This document shows positions 19,655 to 34,531 of a DNA stretch of 64,000 nucleotides, in pieces (within the stretch, counting starts at the first letter, position 1; each line of letters begins with the position of its first letter). Position numbers and translations under genes: made by a program. The notes below the pieces were generated by a model that ran no database searches, was not told the origin of the DNA, and saw nothing but the letters and a program-made list of their open reading frames with translations. The stretch spans positions 30,602,228-30,666,227 of the forward strand of contig CATQJL010000001.1 in the NCBI GenBank assembly GCA_958299035.1, given 5' to 3'. This DNA is from Cylicocyclus nassatus. Taxonomy: Eukaryota > Nematoda > Chromadorea > Rhabditida > Strongylidae.

Positions 19655-22630
19655 ATGCCAAGGTTTAAAGAAAGGAGGACTTATGAAGTACTTCGAAACG
19701 TACCGCCAAGATTGTTCTCCTTAGTTCAAGAAGCTCTAGCGCTTCGACAGAAAGTGATAGCAACCAACCAATCGCTTACGTTCCTCAAACGATGCAGAAT
19801 GGAAGGCGTGCTACCTCACTTCATTACGAATAACAAACTTGGAGTCACCTGCAATCTCCCAGAAGAACATCAGATACGCGGACTGTACAAATCGATCTTG
19901 GGAGTTACGATAAGGCAGAAGCAGTACGTCTTATACTCCACTCGAATGAAGTGCAGATCGAAGGAGGAAGCCTGTCGTAGACTATTGAATGATGATACAT
20001 GGCAGAGGATTGAAAGCGCGTCAAGGCGTATCTGCGACATTGTGCGATCTAATACTAAAACCACACTTGGAAGAAAATTTGACGTACTCTTGAGTGAGCG
20101 TAGGTAGTTTGTCTAAGCTTAAACGAAGCAATCCGGAGATCCAACAACGGTCGATAATTTTAGATCAATCCCAAACTGATAACACGGCCAGGGTCACTGT
20201 TTTAGGCAACGTTAACATCTCTGCTCACGCTGTAGACCTACTAAGCTTGGGACCATCCTTTGCGCCAACGCAAAACGTTGATTGTAAGGTCTTCCGCAAA
20301 GTACTAGACTCTTTGCAAAGATTTAGAGATCAGCTACGGACCAAGGTCAGGCTTGATACCAACCCACAAGCTTCTGTTCTTTGTAGAAGACTGTTACCCT
20401 CAATACCTTTTCCGTCGTCGTTCTACAAAGAACCCGAACCCTGCCACGAAGCTGATGTTAAATTTCGTATACTGTCGGCTGGCATTCTAAACTGGATAAA
20501 AGTCGCAGCATCAAACAATCTAACTTAACTCACGCACAAAGGCAGGGATTCAAGGAGCTACGTGAATTTACATCTAATGGGACCCTCCGACTTTCGATTA
20601 GCGGCAAAGGAGGCGAATTTGTTATCATGCCCCAGACACTGGACCGTGACATTACCGAATATCACTTATCCAATGATTCAGTATATCGTCGCTCAACAGA
20701 GAAAGAATTTCTTTCTCAATGCAAACGACTGAACCATATGTGGGTGGTGATTGGCAAGCAGGCCGGTTTAGAAGAAAGGTTCCTCAGTCGGCTCAAGATT
20801 GAAAATCCGATCTGCCCTGTCTTCTACAGCCTCGTTAAAACGCATAAGCTCTCGACCGATCCACGAAATGTGTCAGCTGCAAATTGTAAAATTCGACCAA
20901 TCATCAGTTGCGTTGGAGGGCCGACAGACAGAATTGCATGGTTCCTGAACAAGATTGTCAGCCAACTTTTAAGTACGATCCCCGCTCATCTGCCGAATAC
21001 CAATCGCTTCCTTGAACAATTACGCAATACGAATTTCGATCAGCATTGTGTAATAGAGTCTTTTGATGTGGAGTCATTATACACAAATGTGTCTAACGAT
21101 GACGCCTTACAGGCACTTTCTGAGCTCCTCGATTCACATATCACAAATATGGAAACCTACAGACTCAGTAAAGTACGCATCATTGCTCTTATCAAGGAAT
21201 GCCTTGGATGTAATATCTTAAGATGGGCGGGCAAGTATTACCACAGCTAAGAGGGCTGGCGATGGGGCAAAGACTAGCTCCGGTCCTTGCTATCTGCTTT
21301 ATGAGCAAGATAGAAGAGCCGGTACCGACGCGACGTCCCCTTTTGTACTGCCGCTAGATTGTTTCATTTTCACATCGACTCAGTCCGAAATGGATGAGTG
21401 CTTCAAGATCCTCAATTAACCGCAGTACATTTGCTTGACCAGAGAAGAACCACACGATGGCTGGCTACCCTTTCTCAACACACAGGTGAAGTTGGCTAAA
21501 GGCGCTGCACACTTTAAATGGTATCGGAAAGAGAGCAGCAAGAACATCATTCTGCACGCGATCTCTGCTCATCCAGCTGCCGTGAAACGTGCGGTTATGC
21601 GCAACATATTCAGAACAGCAAGCAGCGTATGCAGCGGCGAAAGTGAAAGACTTGAGTCTCTCGAAATGGCACGCGTCATCGTTTCCAACAACGGATACCA
21701 CTGCAGCCCAAAACCTTCAGGCGAACACGCATGAACGCGAGCAACCAAAGCCGAACACGCATTTCTTTGTGCTTGCCGTTCATATCCGACAAAGTGACCA
21801 ATGCAGTTAGGCGATGTATAGCGCAAGCGCAGTTGGAAGATGATGTTGTCTTAGTGAATGTACCACAAGACAGCATCAGAAAACAACTGGTTCGAAATCG
21901 ATTGTACGATATAGCTTGCAGATCGCAAAACTGCGTTGTGTGCACAAATGGAAGGTCAGGGGATTGCTCACGAAGTGGTGTAGTTTATCAGTTGGAATGT
22001 CAAACATGCCGAGCTATTTACATCGGTGAGACAGGTCGACCACTTTCAGTGCGTGTAAATGAACATCTGGCCAGTAAACGAAGACAAAGCCTCGTGAGCC
22101 CATTGGGGAAACATAGGAAGGAGGACCATGACGGCAAAGATTTTGAAATAAGCTAACATACTGGCAGTCGAGGATAATATCTCAGCTCGGAAAGCGTTGG
22201 AAGCCGCATACATTCTTGCTCGGAATCCGAAAATGAATAGCAAGAATGAACAGTTGTCGATCACAAATGATCTTAAGCCGTTCCTATCATTTTGCGGTTT
22301 CTAGATAACCTGCAGCTACATAAACATGTCCAACTCAGCTGGACTGTTCATTGTCACCATATCCTGTAGGCGACCGAAAGAGCTTTTATCGGCTCTTCTG
22401 TGGAACTCTTGGTAAGTTGATTCGGCTGGATGCTAGACTCCGATCACTTTGGACGAATCAAACGTACGAGTTGGTTAAAGCATTTGATCGCATAAAGCGT
22501 TTGATGGAAGTGATTGAATCGCTTTCAGGCCTCTGAGGACGGTGTTTTTCCGCCGAAACGTAAGGCTCAATAGGGAGTTCCGATAAAAACCTGTTGTGAC
22601 ATAAAAAAAGTCAAACGATATACTATCAAC
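19655..22630 (+). pseudogene. PLE array unit 3 (2976 bp)
   Basis: Carries two variants that recur only in units 7 and 10 or in 7 alone: GGTACCGACG instead of GGTACTGACG (21326) and CGAGCTATT instead of CGGGCCATT (22011-22016). It keeps the endonuclease C, so the GIY-YIG frame is 141 codons (21731-22156). The RT lesions are unchanged. Confidence 0.9.
22528..22567 (+). ncRNA. Hammerhead ribozyme motif (copy 4)
   Basis: Identical core; predicted cleavage after base 22562. Confidence 0.72.
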
Positions 22631-25605
22631 ATGCCAAGGTTTAAAGAAAGGAGGACTTATGAAGTACTTCGAAACGTACCGCCAAGATTGTTCTCCTTAG
22701 TTCAAGAAGCTCTAGCGCTTCGACAGAAAGTGATAGCAACCAACCAATCGCTTACGTTCCTCAAACGATGCAGAATGGAAGGCGTGCTACCTCACTTCAT
22801 TACGAATAACAAACTTGGAGTCACCTGCAATCTCCCAGAAGAACATCAGATACGCGGACTGTACAAATCGATCTTGGGAGTTACGATAAGGCAGAAGCAG
22901 TACGTCTTATACTCCACTCGAATGAAGTGCAGATCGAAGGAGGAAGCCTGTCGTAGACTATTGAATGATGATACATGGCAGAGGATTGAAAGCGCGTCAA
23001 GGCGTATCTGCGACATTGTGCGATCTAATACTAAAACCACACTTGGAAGAAAATTTGACGTACTCTTGAGTGAGCGTAGGTAGTTTGTCTAAGCTTAAAC
23101 GAAGCAATCCGGAGATCCAACAACGGTCGATAATTTTAGATCAATCCCAAACTGATAACACGGCCAGGGTCACTGTTTTAGGCAACGTTAACATCTCTGC
23201 TCACGCTGTAGACCTACTAAGCTTGGGACCATCCTTTGCGCCAACGCAAAACGTTGATTGTAAGGTCTTCCGCAAAGTACTAGACTCTTTGCAAAGATTT
23301 AGAGATCAGCTACGGACCAAGGTCAGGCTTGATACCAACCCACAAGCTTCTGTTCTTTGTAGAAGACTGTTACCCTCAATACCTTTTCCGTCGTCGTTCT
23401 ACAAAGAACCCGAACCCTGCCACGAAGCTGATGTTAAATTTCGTATACTGTCGGCTGGCATTCTAAACTGGATAAAAGTCGCAGCATCAAACAATCTAAC
23501 TTAACTCACGCACAAAGGCAGGGATTCAAGGAGCTACGTGAATTTACATCTAATGGGACCCTCCGACTTTCGATTAGCGGCAAAGGAGGCGAATTTGTTA
23601 TCATGCCCCAGACACTGGACCGTGACATTACCGAATATCACTTATCCAATGATTCAGTATATCGTCGCTCAACAGAGAAAGAATTTCTTTCTCAATGCAA
23701 ACGACTGAACCATATGTGGGTGGTGATTGGCAAGCAGGCCGGTTTAGAAGAAAGGTTCCTCAGTCGGCTTAAGATTGAAAATCCGATCTGCCCTGTCTTC
23801 TACAGCCTCGTTAAAACGCATAAGCTCTCGACCGATCCACGAAATGTGTCAGCTGCAAATTGTAAAATTCGACCAATCATCAGTTGCGTTGGAGGGCCGA
23901 CAGACAGAATTGCATGGTTCCTGAACAAGATTGTCAGCCAACTTTTAAGTACGATCCCCGCTCATCTGCCGAATACCAATCGCTTCCTTGAACAATTACG
24001 CAATACGAATTTTGATCAGCATTGTGTAATAGAGTCTTTTGATGTGGAGTCATTATACACAAATGTGTCTAACGATGACGCCTTACAGGCACTTTCTGAG
24101 CTCCTCGATTCACATATCACAAATATGGAAACCTACAGACTCAGTAAAGTACGCATCATTGCTCTTATCAAGGAATGCCTTGGATGTAATATCTTAAGAT
24201 GGGCGGGCAAGTATTACCACAGCTAAGAGGGCTGGCGATGGGGCAAAGACTAGCTCCGGTCCTTGCTATCTGCTTTATGAGCAAGATAGAAGAGCCGGTA
24301 CTGACGCGACGTCCCCTTTTGTACTGCCGCTAGATTGTTTCATTTTCACATCGACTCAGTCCGAAATGGATGAGTGCTTCAAGATCCTCAATTAACCGCA
24401 GTACATTTGCTTGACCAGAGAAGAACCACACGATGGCTGGCTACCCTTTCTCAACACACAGGTGAAGTTGGCTAAAGGCGCTGCACACTTTAAATGGTAT
24501 CGGAAAGAGAGCAGCAAGAACATCATTCTGCACGCGATCTCTGCTCATCCAGCTGCCGTGAAACGTGCGGTTATGCGCAACATATTCAGAACAGCAAGCA
24601 GCGTATGCAGCGGCGAAAGTGAAAGACTTGAGTCTCTCGAAATGGCACGCGTCATCGTTTCCAACAACGGATACCACTGCAGCCCAAAACCTTCAGGCGA
24701 ACACGCATGAACGCGAGCAACCAAAGCCGAACACGCATTTCTTTGTGCTTGCCGTTCATATCCGACAAAGTGACCAATGCAGTTAGGCGATGTATAGCGC
24801 AAGCGCAGTTGGAAGATGATGTTGTCTTAGTGAATGTACCACAAGACAGCATCAGAAAACAACTGGTTCGAAATCGATTGTACGATATAGCTTGCAGATC
24901 GCAAAACTGCGTTGTGTGCACAAATGGAAGGTCAGGGGATTGCTCACGAAGTGGTGTAGTTTATCAGTTGGAATGTCAAACATGCCGGGCCATTTACATC
25001 GGTGAGACAGGTCGACCACTTTCAGTGCGTGTAAATGAACATCTGGCCAGTAAAGAAGACAAAGCCTCGTGAGCCCATTGGGGAAACATAGGAAGGAGGA
25101 CCATGACGGCAAAGATTTTGAAATAAGCTAACATACTGGCAGTCGAGGATAATATCTCAGCTCGGAAAGCGTTGGAAGCCGCATACATTCTTGCTCGGAA
25201 TCCGAAAATGAATAGCAAGAATGAACAGTTGTCGATCACAAATGATCTTAAGCCGTTCCTATCATTTTGCGGTTTCTAGATAACCTGCAGCTACATAAAC
25301 ATGTCCAACTCAGCTGGACTGTTCATTGTCACCATATCCTGTAGGCGACCGAAAGAGCTTTTATCGGCTCTTCTGTGGAACTCTTGGTAAGTTGATTCGG
25401 CTGGATGCTAGACTCCGATCACTTTGGACGAATCAAACGTACGAGTTGGTTAAAGCATTTGATCGCATAAAGCGTTTGATGGAAGTGATTGAATCGCTTT
25501 CAGGCCTCTGAGGACGGTGTTTTTCCGCCGAAACGTAAGGCTCAATAGGGAGTTCCGATAAAAACCTGTTGTGACATAAAAAAAGTCAAACGATATACTA
25601 TCAAC
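22631..25605 (+). pseudogene. PLE array unit 4 (2975 bp)
   Basis: Has CGGCTTAAG (T at 23770) shared only with unit 8, and a private AATTTTGATC near 24010. The endonuclease C is lost (frame 24707-25072). Confidence 0.9.
25503..25542 (+). ncRNA. Hammerhead ribozyme motif (copy 5)
   Basis: Identical core; predicted cleavage after base 25537. Confidence 0.72.
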
Positions 25606-28580
25606 ATGCCAAGGTTTAAAGAAAGGAGGACTTATGAAGTACTTCGAAACGTACCGCCAAGATTGTTCTCCTTAGTTCAAGAAGCTCTAGCGCTTCGACA
25701 GAAAGTGATAGCAACCAACCAATCGCTTACGTTCCTCAAACGATGCAGAATGGAAGGCGTGCTACCTCACTTCATTACGAATAACAAACTTGGAGTCACC
25801 TGCAATCTCCCAGAAGAACATCAGATACGCGGACTGTACAAATCGATCTTGGGAGTTACGATAAGGCAGAAGCAGTACGTCTTATACTCCACTCGAATGA
25901 AGTGCAGATCGAAGGAGGAAGCCTGTCGTAGACTATTGAATGATGATACATGGCAGAGGATTGAAAGCGCGTCAAGGCGTATCTGCGACATTGTGCGATC
26001 TAATACTAAAACCACACTTGGAAGAAAATTTGACGTACTCTTGAGTGAGCGTAGGTAGTTTGTCTAAGCTTAAACGAAGCAATCCGGAGATCCAACAACG
26101 GTCGATAATTTTAGATCAATCCCAAACTGATAACACGGCCAGGGTCACTGTTTTAGGCAACGTTAACATCTCTGCTCACGCTGTAGACCTACTAAGCTTG
26201 GGACCATCCTTTGCGCCAACGCAAAACGTTGATTGTAAGGTCTTCCGCAAAGTACTAGACTCTTTGCAAAGATTTAGAGATCAGCTACGGACCAAGGTCA
26301 GGCTTGATACCAACCCACAAGCTTCTGTTCTTTGTAGAAGACTGTTACCCTCAATACCTTTTCCGTCGTCGTTCTACAAAGAACCCGAACCCTGCCACGA
26401 AGCTGATGTTAAATTTCGTATACTGTCGGCTGGCATTCTAAACTGGATAAAAGTCGCAGCATCAAACAATCTAACTTAACTCACGCACAAAGGCAGGGAT
26501 TCAAGGAGCTACGTGAATTTACATCTAATGGGACCCTCCGACTTTCGATTAGCGGCAAAGGAGGCGAATTTGTTATCATGCCCCAGACACTGGACCGTGA
26601 CATTACCGAATATCACTTATCCAATGATTCAGTATATCGTCGCTCAACAGAGAAAGAATTTCTTTCTCAATGCAAACGACTGAACCATATGTGGGTGGTG
26701 ATTGGCAAGCAGGCCGGTTTAGAAGAAAGGTTCCTCAGTCGGCTCAAGATTGAAAATCCGATCTGCCCTGTCTTCTACAGCCTCGTTAAAACGCATAAGC
26801 TCTCGACCGATCCACGAAATGTGTCAGCTGCAAATTGTAAAATTCGACCAATCATCAGTTGCGTTGGAGGGCCGACAGACAGAATTGCATGGTTCCTGAA
26901 CAAGATTGTCAGCCAACTTTTAAGTACGATCCCCGCTCATCTGCCGAATACCAATCGCTTCCTTGAACAATTACGCAATACGAATTTCGATCAGCATTGT
27001 GTAATAGAGTCTTTTGATGTGGAGTCATTATACACAAATGTGTCTAACGATGACGCCTTACAGGCACTTTCTGAGCTCCTCGATTCACATATCACAAATA
27101 TGGAAACCTACAGACTCAGTAAAGTACGCATCATTGCTCTTATCAAGGAATGCCTTGGATGTAATATCTTAAGATGGGCGGGCAAGTATTACCACAGCTA
27201 AGAGGGCTGGCGATGGGGCAAAGACTAGCTCCGGTCCTTGCTATCTGCTTTATGAGCAAGATAGAAGAGCCGGTACTGACGCGACGTCCCCTTTTGTACT
27301 GCCGCTAGATTGTTTCATTTTCACATCGACTCAGTCCGAAATGGATGAGTGCTTCAAGATCCTCAATTAACCGCAGTACATTTGCTTGACCAGAGAAGAA
27401 CCACACGATGGCTGGCTACCCTTTCTCAACACACAGGTGAAGTTGGCTAAAGGCGCTGCACACTTTAAATGGTATCGGAAAGAGAGCAGCAAGAACATCA
27501 TTCTGCACGCGATCTCTGCTCATCCAGCTGCCGTGAAACGTGCGGTTATGCGCAACATATTCAGAACAGCAAGCAGCGTATGCAGCGGCGAAAGTGAAAG
27601 ACTTGAGTCTCTCGAAATGGCACGCGTCATCGTTTCCAACAACGGATACCACTGCAGCCCAAAACCTTCAGGCGAACACGCATGAACGCGAGCAACCAAA
27701 GCCGAACACGCATTTCTTTGTGCTTGCCGTTCATATCCGACAAAGTGACCAATGCAGTTAGGCGATGTATAGCGCAAGCGCAGTTGGAAGATGATGTTGT
27801 CTTAGTGAATGTACCACAAGACAGCATCAGAAAACAACTGGTTCGAAATCGATTGTACGATATAGCTTGCAGATCGCAAAACTGCGTTGTGTGCACAAAT
27901 GGAAGGTCAGGGGATTGCTCACGAAGTGGTGTAGTTTATCAGTTGGAATGTCAAACATGCCGGGCCATTTACATCGGTGAGACAGGTCGACCACTTTCAG
28001 TGCGTGTAAATGAACATCTGGCCAGTAAAGAAGACAAAGCCTCGTGAGCCCATTGGGGAAACATAGGAAGGAGGACCATGACGGCAAAGATTTTGAAATA
28101 AGCTAACATACTGGCAGTCGAGGATAATATCTCAGCTCGGAAAGCGTTGGAAGCCGCATACATTCTTGCTCGGAATCCGAAAATGAATAGCAAGAATGAA
28201 CAGTTGTCGATCACAAATGATCTTAAGCCGTTCCTATCATTTTGCGGTTTCTAGATAACCTGCAGCTACATAAACATGTCCAACTCAGCTGGACTGTTCA
28301 TTGTCACCATATCCTGTAGGCGACCGAAAGAGCTTTTATCGGCTCTTCTGTGGAACTCTTGGTAAGTTGATTCGGCTGGATGCTAGACTCCGATCACTTT
28401 GGACGAATCAAACGTACGAGTTGGTTAAAGCATTTGATCGCATAAAGCGTTTGATGGAAGTGATTGAATCGCTTTCAGGCCTCTGAGGACGGTGTTTTTC
28501 CGCCGAAACGTAAGGCTCAATAGGGAGTTCCGATAAAAACCTGTTGTGACATAAAAAAAGTCAAACGATATACTATCAAC
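25606..28580 (+). pseudogene. PLE array unit 5 (2975 bp)
   Basis: Matches units 1 and 2 at all marker sites. Endonuclease frame is 27682-28047 with the one-base loss. Confidence 0.9.
28478..28517 (+). ncRNA. Hammerhead ribozyme motif (copy 6)
   Basis: Identical core; predicted cleavage after base 28512. Confidence 0.72.
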
Positions 28581-31555
28581 ATGCCAAGGTTTAAAGAAAG
28601 GAGGACTTATGAAGTACTTCGAAACGTACCGCCAAGATTGTTCTCCTTAGTTCAAGAAGCTCTAGCGCTTCGACAGAAAGTGATAGCAACCAACCAATCG
28701 CTTACGTTCCTCAAACGATGCAGAATGGAAGGCGTGCTACCTCACTTCATTACGAATAACAAACTTGGAGTCACCTGCAATCTCCCAGAAGAACATCAGA
28801 TACGCGGACTGTACAAATCGATCTTGGGAGTTACGATAAGGCAGAAGCAGTACGTCTTATACTCCACTCGAATGAAGTGCAGATCGAAGGAGGAAGCCTG
28901 TCGTAGACTATTGAATGATGATACATGGCAGAGGATTGAAAGCGCGTCAAGGCGTATCTGCGACATTGTGCGATCTAATACTAAAACCACACTTGGAAGA
29001 AAATTTGACGTACTCTTGAGTGAGCGTAGGTAGTTTGTCTAAGCTTAAACGAAGCAATCCGGAGATCCAACAACGGTCGATAATTTTAGATCAATCCCAA
29101 ACTGATAACACGGCCAGGGTCACTGTTTTAGGCAACGTTAACATCTCTGCTCACGCTGTAGACCTACTAAGCTTGGGACCATCCTTTGCGCCAACGCAAA
29201 ACGTTGATTGTAAGGTCTTCCGCAAAGTACTAGACTCTTTGCAAAGATTTAGAGATCAGCTACGGACCAAGGTCAGGCTTGATACCAACCCACAAGCTTC
29301 TGTTCTTTGTAGAAGACTGTTACCCTCAATACCTTTTCCGTCGTCGTTCTACAAAGAACCCGAACCCTGCCACGAAGCTGATGTTAAATTTCGTATACTG
29401 TCGGCTGGCATTCTAAACTGGATAAAAGTCGCAGCATCAAACAATCTAACTTAACTCACGCACAAAGGCAGGGATTCAAGGAGCTACGTGAATTTACATC
29501 TAATGGGACCCTCCGACTTTCGATTAGCGGCAAAGGAGGCGAATTTGTTATCATGCCCCAGACACTGGACCGTGACATTACCGAATATCACTTATCCAAT
29601 GATTCAGTATATCGTCGCTCAACAGAGAAAGAATTTCTTTCTCAATGCAAACGACTGAACCATATGTGGGTGGTGATTGGCAAGCAGGCCGGTTTAGAAG
29701 AAAGGTTCCTCAGTCGGCTCAAGATTGAAAATCCGATCTGCCCTGTCTTCTACAGCCTCGTTAAAACGCATAAGCTCTCGACCGATCCACGAAATGTGTC
29801 AGCTGCAAATTGTAAAATTCGACCAATCATCAGTTGCGTTGGAGGGCCGACAGACAGAATTGCATGGTTCCTGAACAAGATTGTCAGCCAACTTTTAAGT
29901 ACGATCCCCGCTCATCTGCCGAATACCAATCGCTTCCTTGAACAATTACGCAATACGAATTTCGATCAGCATTGTGTAATAGAGTCTTTTGATGTGGAGT
30001 CATTATACACAAATGTGTCTAACGATGACGCCTTACAGGCACTTTCTGAGCTCCTCGATTCACATATCACAAATATGGAAACCTACAGACTCAGTAAAGT
30101 ACGCATCATTGCTCTTATCAAGGAATGCCTTGGATGTAATATCTTAAGATGGGCGGGCAAGTATTACCACAGCTAAGAGGGCTGGCGATGGGGCAAAGAC
30201 TAGCTCCGGTCCTTGCTATCTGCTTTATGAGCAAGATAGAAGAGCCGGTACTGACGCGACGTCCCCTTTTGTACTGCCGCTAGATTGTTTCATTTTCACA
30301 TCGACTCAGTCCGAAATGGATGAGTGCTTCAAGATCCTCAATTAACCGCAGTACATTTGCTTGACCAGAGAAGAACCACACGATGGCTGGCTACCCTTTC
30401 TCAACACACAGGTGAAGTTGGCTAAAGGCGCTGCACACTTTAAATGGTATCGGAAAGAGAGCAGCAAGAACATCATTCTGCACGCGATCTCTGCTCATCC
30501 AGCTGCCGTGAAACGTGCGGTTATGCGCAACATATTCAGAACAGCAAGCAGCGTATGCAGCGGCGAAAGTGAAAGACTTGAGTCTCTCGAAATGGCACGC
30601 GTCATCGTTTCCAACAACGGATACCACTGCAGCCCAAAACCTTCAGGCGAACACGCATGAACGCGAGCAACCAAAGCCGAACACGCATTTCTTTGTGCTT
30701 GCCGTTCATATCCGACAAAGTGACCAATGCAGTTAGGCGATGTATAGCGCAAGCGCAGTTGGAAGATGATGTTGTCTTAGTGAATGTACCACAAGACAGC
30801 ATCAGAAAACAACTGGTTCGAAATCGATTGTACGATATAGCTTGCAGATCGCAAAACTGCGTTGTGTGCACAAATGGAAGGTCAGGGGATTGCTCACGAA
30901 GTGGTGTAGTTTATCAGTTGGAATGTCAAACATGCCGGGCCATTTACATCGGTGAGACAGGTCGACCACTTTCAGTGCGTGTAAATGAACATCTGGCCAG
31001 TAAAGAAGACAAAGCCTCGTGAGCCCATTGGGGAAACATAGGAAGGAGGACCATGACGGCAAAGATTTTGAAATAAGCTAACATACTGGCAGTCGAGGAT
31101 AATATCTCAGCTCGGAAAGCGTTGGAAGCCGCATACATTCTTGCTCGGAATCCGAAAATGAATAGCAAGAATGAACAGTTGTCGATCACAAATGATCTTA
31201 AGCCGTTCCTATCATTTTGCGGTTTCTAGATAACCTGCAGCTACATAAACATGTCCAACTCAGCTGGACTGTTCATTGTCACCATATCCTGTAGGCGACC
31301 GAAAGAGCTTTTATCGGCTCTTCTGTGGAACTCTTGGTAAGTTGATTCGGCTGGATGCTAGACTCCGATCACTTTGGACGAATCAAACGTACGAGTTGGT
31401 TAAAGCATTTGATCGCATAAAGCGTTTGATGGAAGTGATTGAATCGCTTTCAGGCCTCTGAGGACGGTGTTTTTCCGCCGAAACGTAAGGCTCAATAGGG
31501 AGTTCCGATAAAAACCTGTTGTGACATAAAAAAAGTCAAACGATATACTATCAAC
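28581..31555 (+). pseudogene. PLE array unit 6 (2975 bp)
   Basis: Matches units 1, 2 and 5 at all marker sites. Endonuclease frame is 30657-31022 with the one-base loss. Confidence 0.9.
31453..31492 (+). ncRNA. Hammerhead ribozyme motif (copy 7)
   Basis: Identical core; predicted cleavage after base 31487. Confidence 0.72.
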
Positions 31556-34531
31556 ATGCCAAGGTTTAAAGAAAGGAGGACTTATGAAGTACTTCGAAAC
31601 GTACCGCCAAGATTGTTCTCCTTAGTTCAAGAAGCTCTAGCGCTTCGACAGAAAGTGATAGCAACCAACCAATCGCTTACGTTCCTCAAACGATGCAGAA
31701 TGGAAGGCGTGCTACCTCACTTCATTACGAATAACAAACTTGGAGTCACCTGCAATCTCCCAGAAGAACATCAGATACGCGGACTGTACAAATCGATCTT
31801 GGGAGTTACGATAAGGCAGAAGCAGTACGTCTTATACTCCACTCGAATGAAGTGCAGATCGAAGGAGGAAGCCTGTCGTAGACTATTGAATGATGATACA
31901 TGGCAGAGGATTGAAAGCGCGTCAAGGCGTATCTGCGACATTGTGCGATCTAATACTAAAACCACACTTGGAAGAAAATTTGACGTACTCTTGAGTGAGC
32001 GTAGGTAGTTTGTCTAAGCTTAAACGAAGCAATCCGGAGATCCAACAACGGTCGATAATTTTAGATCAATCCCAAACTGATAACACGGCCAGGGTCACTG
32101 TTTTAGGCAACGTTAACATCTCTGCTCACGCTGTAGACCTACTAAGCTTGGGACCATCCTTTGCGCCAACGCAAAACGTTGATTGTAAGGTCTTCCGCAA
32201 AGTACTAGACTCTTTGCAAAGATTTAGAGATCAGCTACGGACCAAGGTCAGGCTTGATACCAACCCACAAGCTTCTGTTCTTTGTAGAAGACTGTTACCC
32301 TCAATACCTTTTCCGTCGTCGTTCTACAAAGAACCCGAACCCTGCCACGAAGCTGATGTTAAATTTCGTATACTGTCGGCTGGCATTCTAAACTGGATAA
32401 AAGTCGCAGCATCAAACAATCTAACTTAACTCACGCACAAAGGCAGGGATTCAAGGAGCTACGTGAATTTACATCTAATGGGACCCTCCGACTTTCGATT
32501 AGCGGCAAAGGAGGCGAATTTGTTATCATGCCCCAGACACTGGACCGTGACATTACCGAATATCACTTATCCAATGATTCAGTATATCGTCGCTCAACAG
32601 AGAAAGAATTTCTTTCTCAATGCAAACGACTGAACCATATGTGGGTGGTGATTGGCAAGCAGGCCGGTTTAGAAGAAAGGTTCCTCAGTCGGCTCAAGAT
32701 TGAAAATCCGATCTGCCCTGTCTTCTACAGCCTCGTTAAAACGCATAAGCTCTCGACCGATCCACGAAATGTGTCAGCTGCAAATTGTAAAATTCGACCA
32801 ATCATCAGTTGCGTTGGAGGGCCGACAGACAGAATTGCATGGTTCCTGAACAAGATTGTCAGCCAACTTTTAAGTACGATCCCCGCTCATCTGCCGAATA
32901 CCAATCGCTTCCTTGAACAATTACGCAATACGAATTTCGATCAGCATTGTGTAATAGAGTCTTTTGATGTGGAGTCATTATACACAAATGTGTCTAACGA
33001 TGACGCCTTACAGGCACTTTCTGAGCTCCTCGATTCACATATCACAAATATGGAAACCTACAGACTCAGTAAAGTACGCATCATTGCTCTTATCAAGGAA
33101 TGCCTTGGATGTAATATCTTAAGATGGGCGGGCAAGTATTACCACAGCTAAGAGGGCTGGCGATGGGGCAAAGACTAGCTCCGGTCCTTGCTATCTGCTT
33201 TATGAGCAAGATAGAAGAGCCGGTACCGACGCGACGTCCCCTTTTGTACTGCCGCTAGATTGTTTCATTTTCACATCGACTCAGTCCGAAATGGATGAGT
33301 GCTTCAAGATCCTCAATTAACCGCAGTACATTTGCTTGACCAGAGAAGAACCACACGATGGCTGGCTACCCTTTCTCAACACACAGGTGAAGTTGGCTAA
33401 AGGCGCTGCACACTTTAAATGGTATCGGAAAGAGAGCAGCAAGAACATCATTCTGCACGCGATCTCTGCTCATCCAGCTGCCGTGAAACGTGCGGTTATG
33501 CGCAACATATTCAGAACAGCAAGCAGCGTATGCAGCGGCGAAAGTGAAAGACTTGAGTCTCTCGAAATGGCACGCGTCATCGTTTCCAACAACGGATACC
33601 ACTGCAGCCCAAAACCTTCAGGCGAACACGCATGAACGCGAGCAACCAAAGCCGAACACGCATTTCTTTGTGCTTGCCGTTCATATCCGACAAAGTGACC
33701 AATGCAGTTAGGCGATGTATAGCGCAAGCGCAGTTGGAAGATGATGTTGTCTTAGTGAATGTACCACAAGACAGCATCAGAAAACAACTGGTTCGAAATC
33801 GATTGTACGATATAGCTTGCAGATCGCAAAACTGCGTTGTGTGCACAAATGGAAGGTCAGGGGATTGCTCACGAAGTGGTGTAGTTTATCAGTTGGAATG
33901 TCAAACATGCCGAGCTATTTACATCGGTGAGACAGGTCGACCACTTTCAGTGCGTGTAAATGAACATCTGGCCAGTAAACGAAGACAAAGCCTCGTGAGC
34001 CCATTGGGGAAACATAGGAAGGAGGACCATGACGGCAAAGATTTTGAAATAAGCTAACATACTGGCAGTCGAGGATAATATCTCAGCTCGGAAAGCGTTG
34101 GAAGCCGCATACATTCTTGCTCGGAATCCGAAAATGAATAGCAAGAATGAACAGTTGTCGATCACAAATGATCTTAAGCCGTTCCTATCATTTTGCGGTT
34201 TCTAGATAACCTGCAGCTACATAAACATGTCCAACTCAGCTGGACTGTTCATTGTCACCATATCCTGTAGGCGACCGAAAGAGCTTTTATCGGCTCTTCT
34301 GTGGAACTCTTGGTAAGTTGATTCGGCTGGATGCTAGACTCCGATCACTTTGGACGAATCAAACGTACGAGTTGGTTAAAGCATTTGATCGCATAAAGCG
34401 TTTGATGGAAGTGATTGAATCGCTTTCAGGCCTCTGAGGACGGTGTTTTTCCGCCGAAACGTAAGGCTCAATAGGGAGTTCCGATAAAAACCTGTTGTGA
34501 CATAAAAAAAGTCAAACGATATACTATCAAC
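31556..34531 (+). pseudogene. PLE array unit 7 (2976 bp)
   Basis: Has the same GGTACCGACG (33227) and CGAGCTATT (33912) variants as unit 3, exactly 11,901 bp further on. Endonuclease frame of 141 codons at 33632-34057. Confidence 0.9.
34429..34468 (+). ncRNA. Hammerhead ribozyme motif (copy 8)
   Basis: Identical core; predicted cleavage after base 34463. Confidence 0.72.
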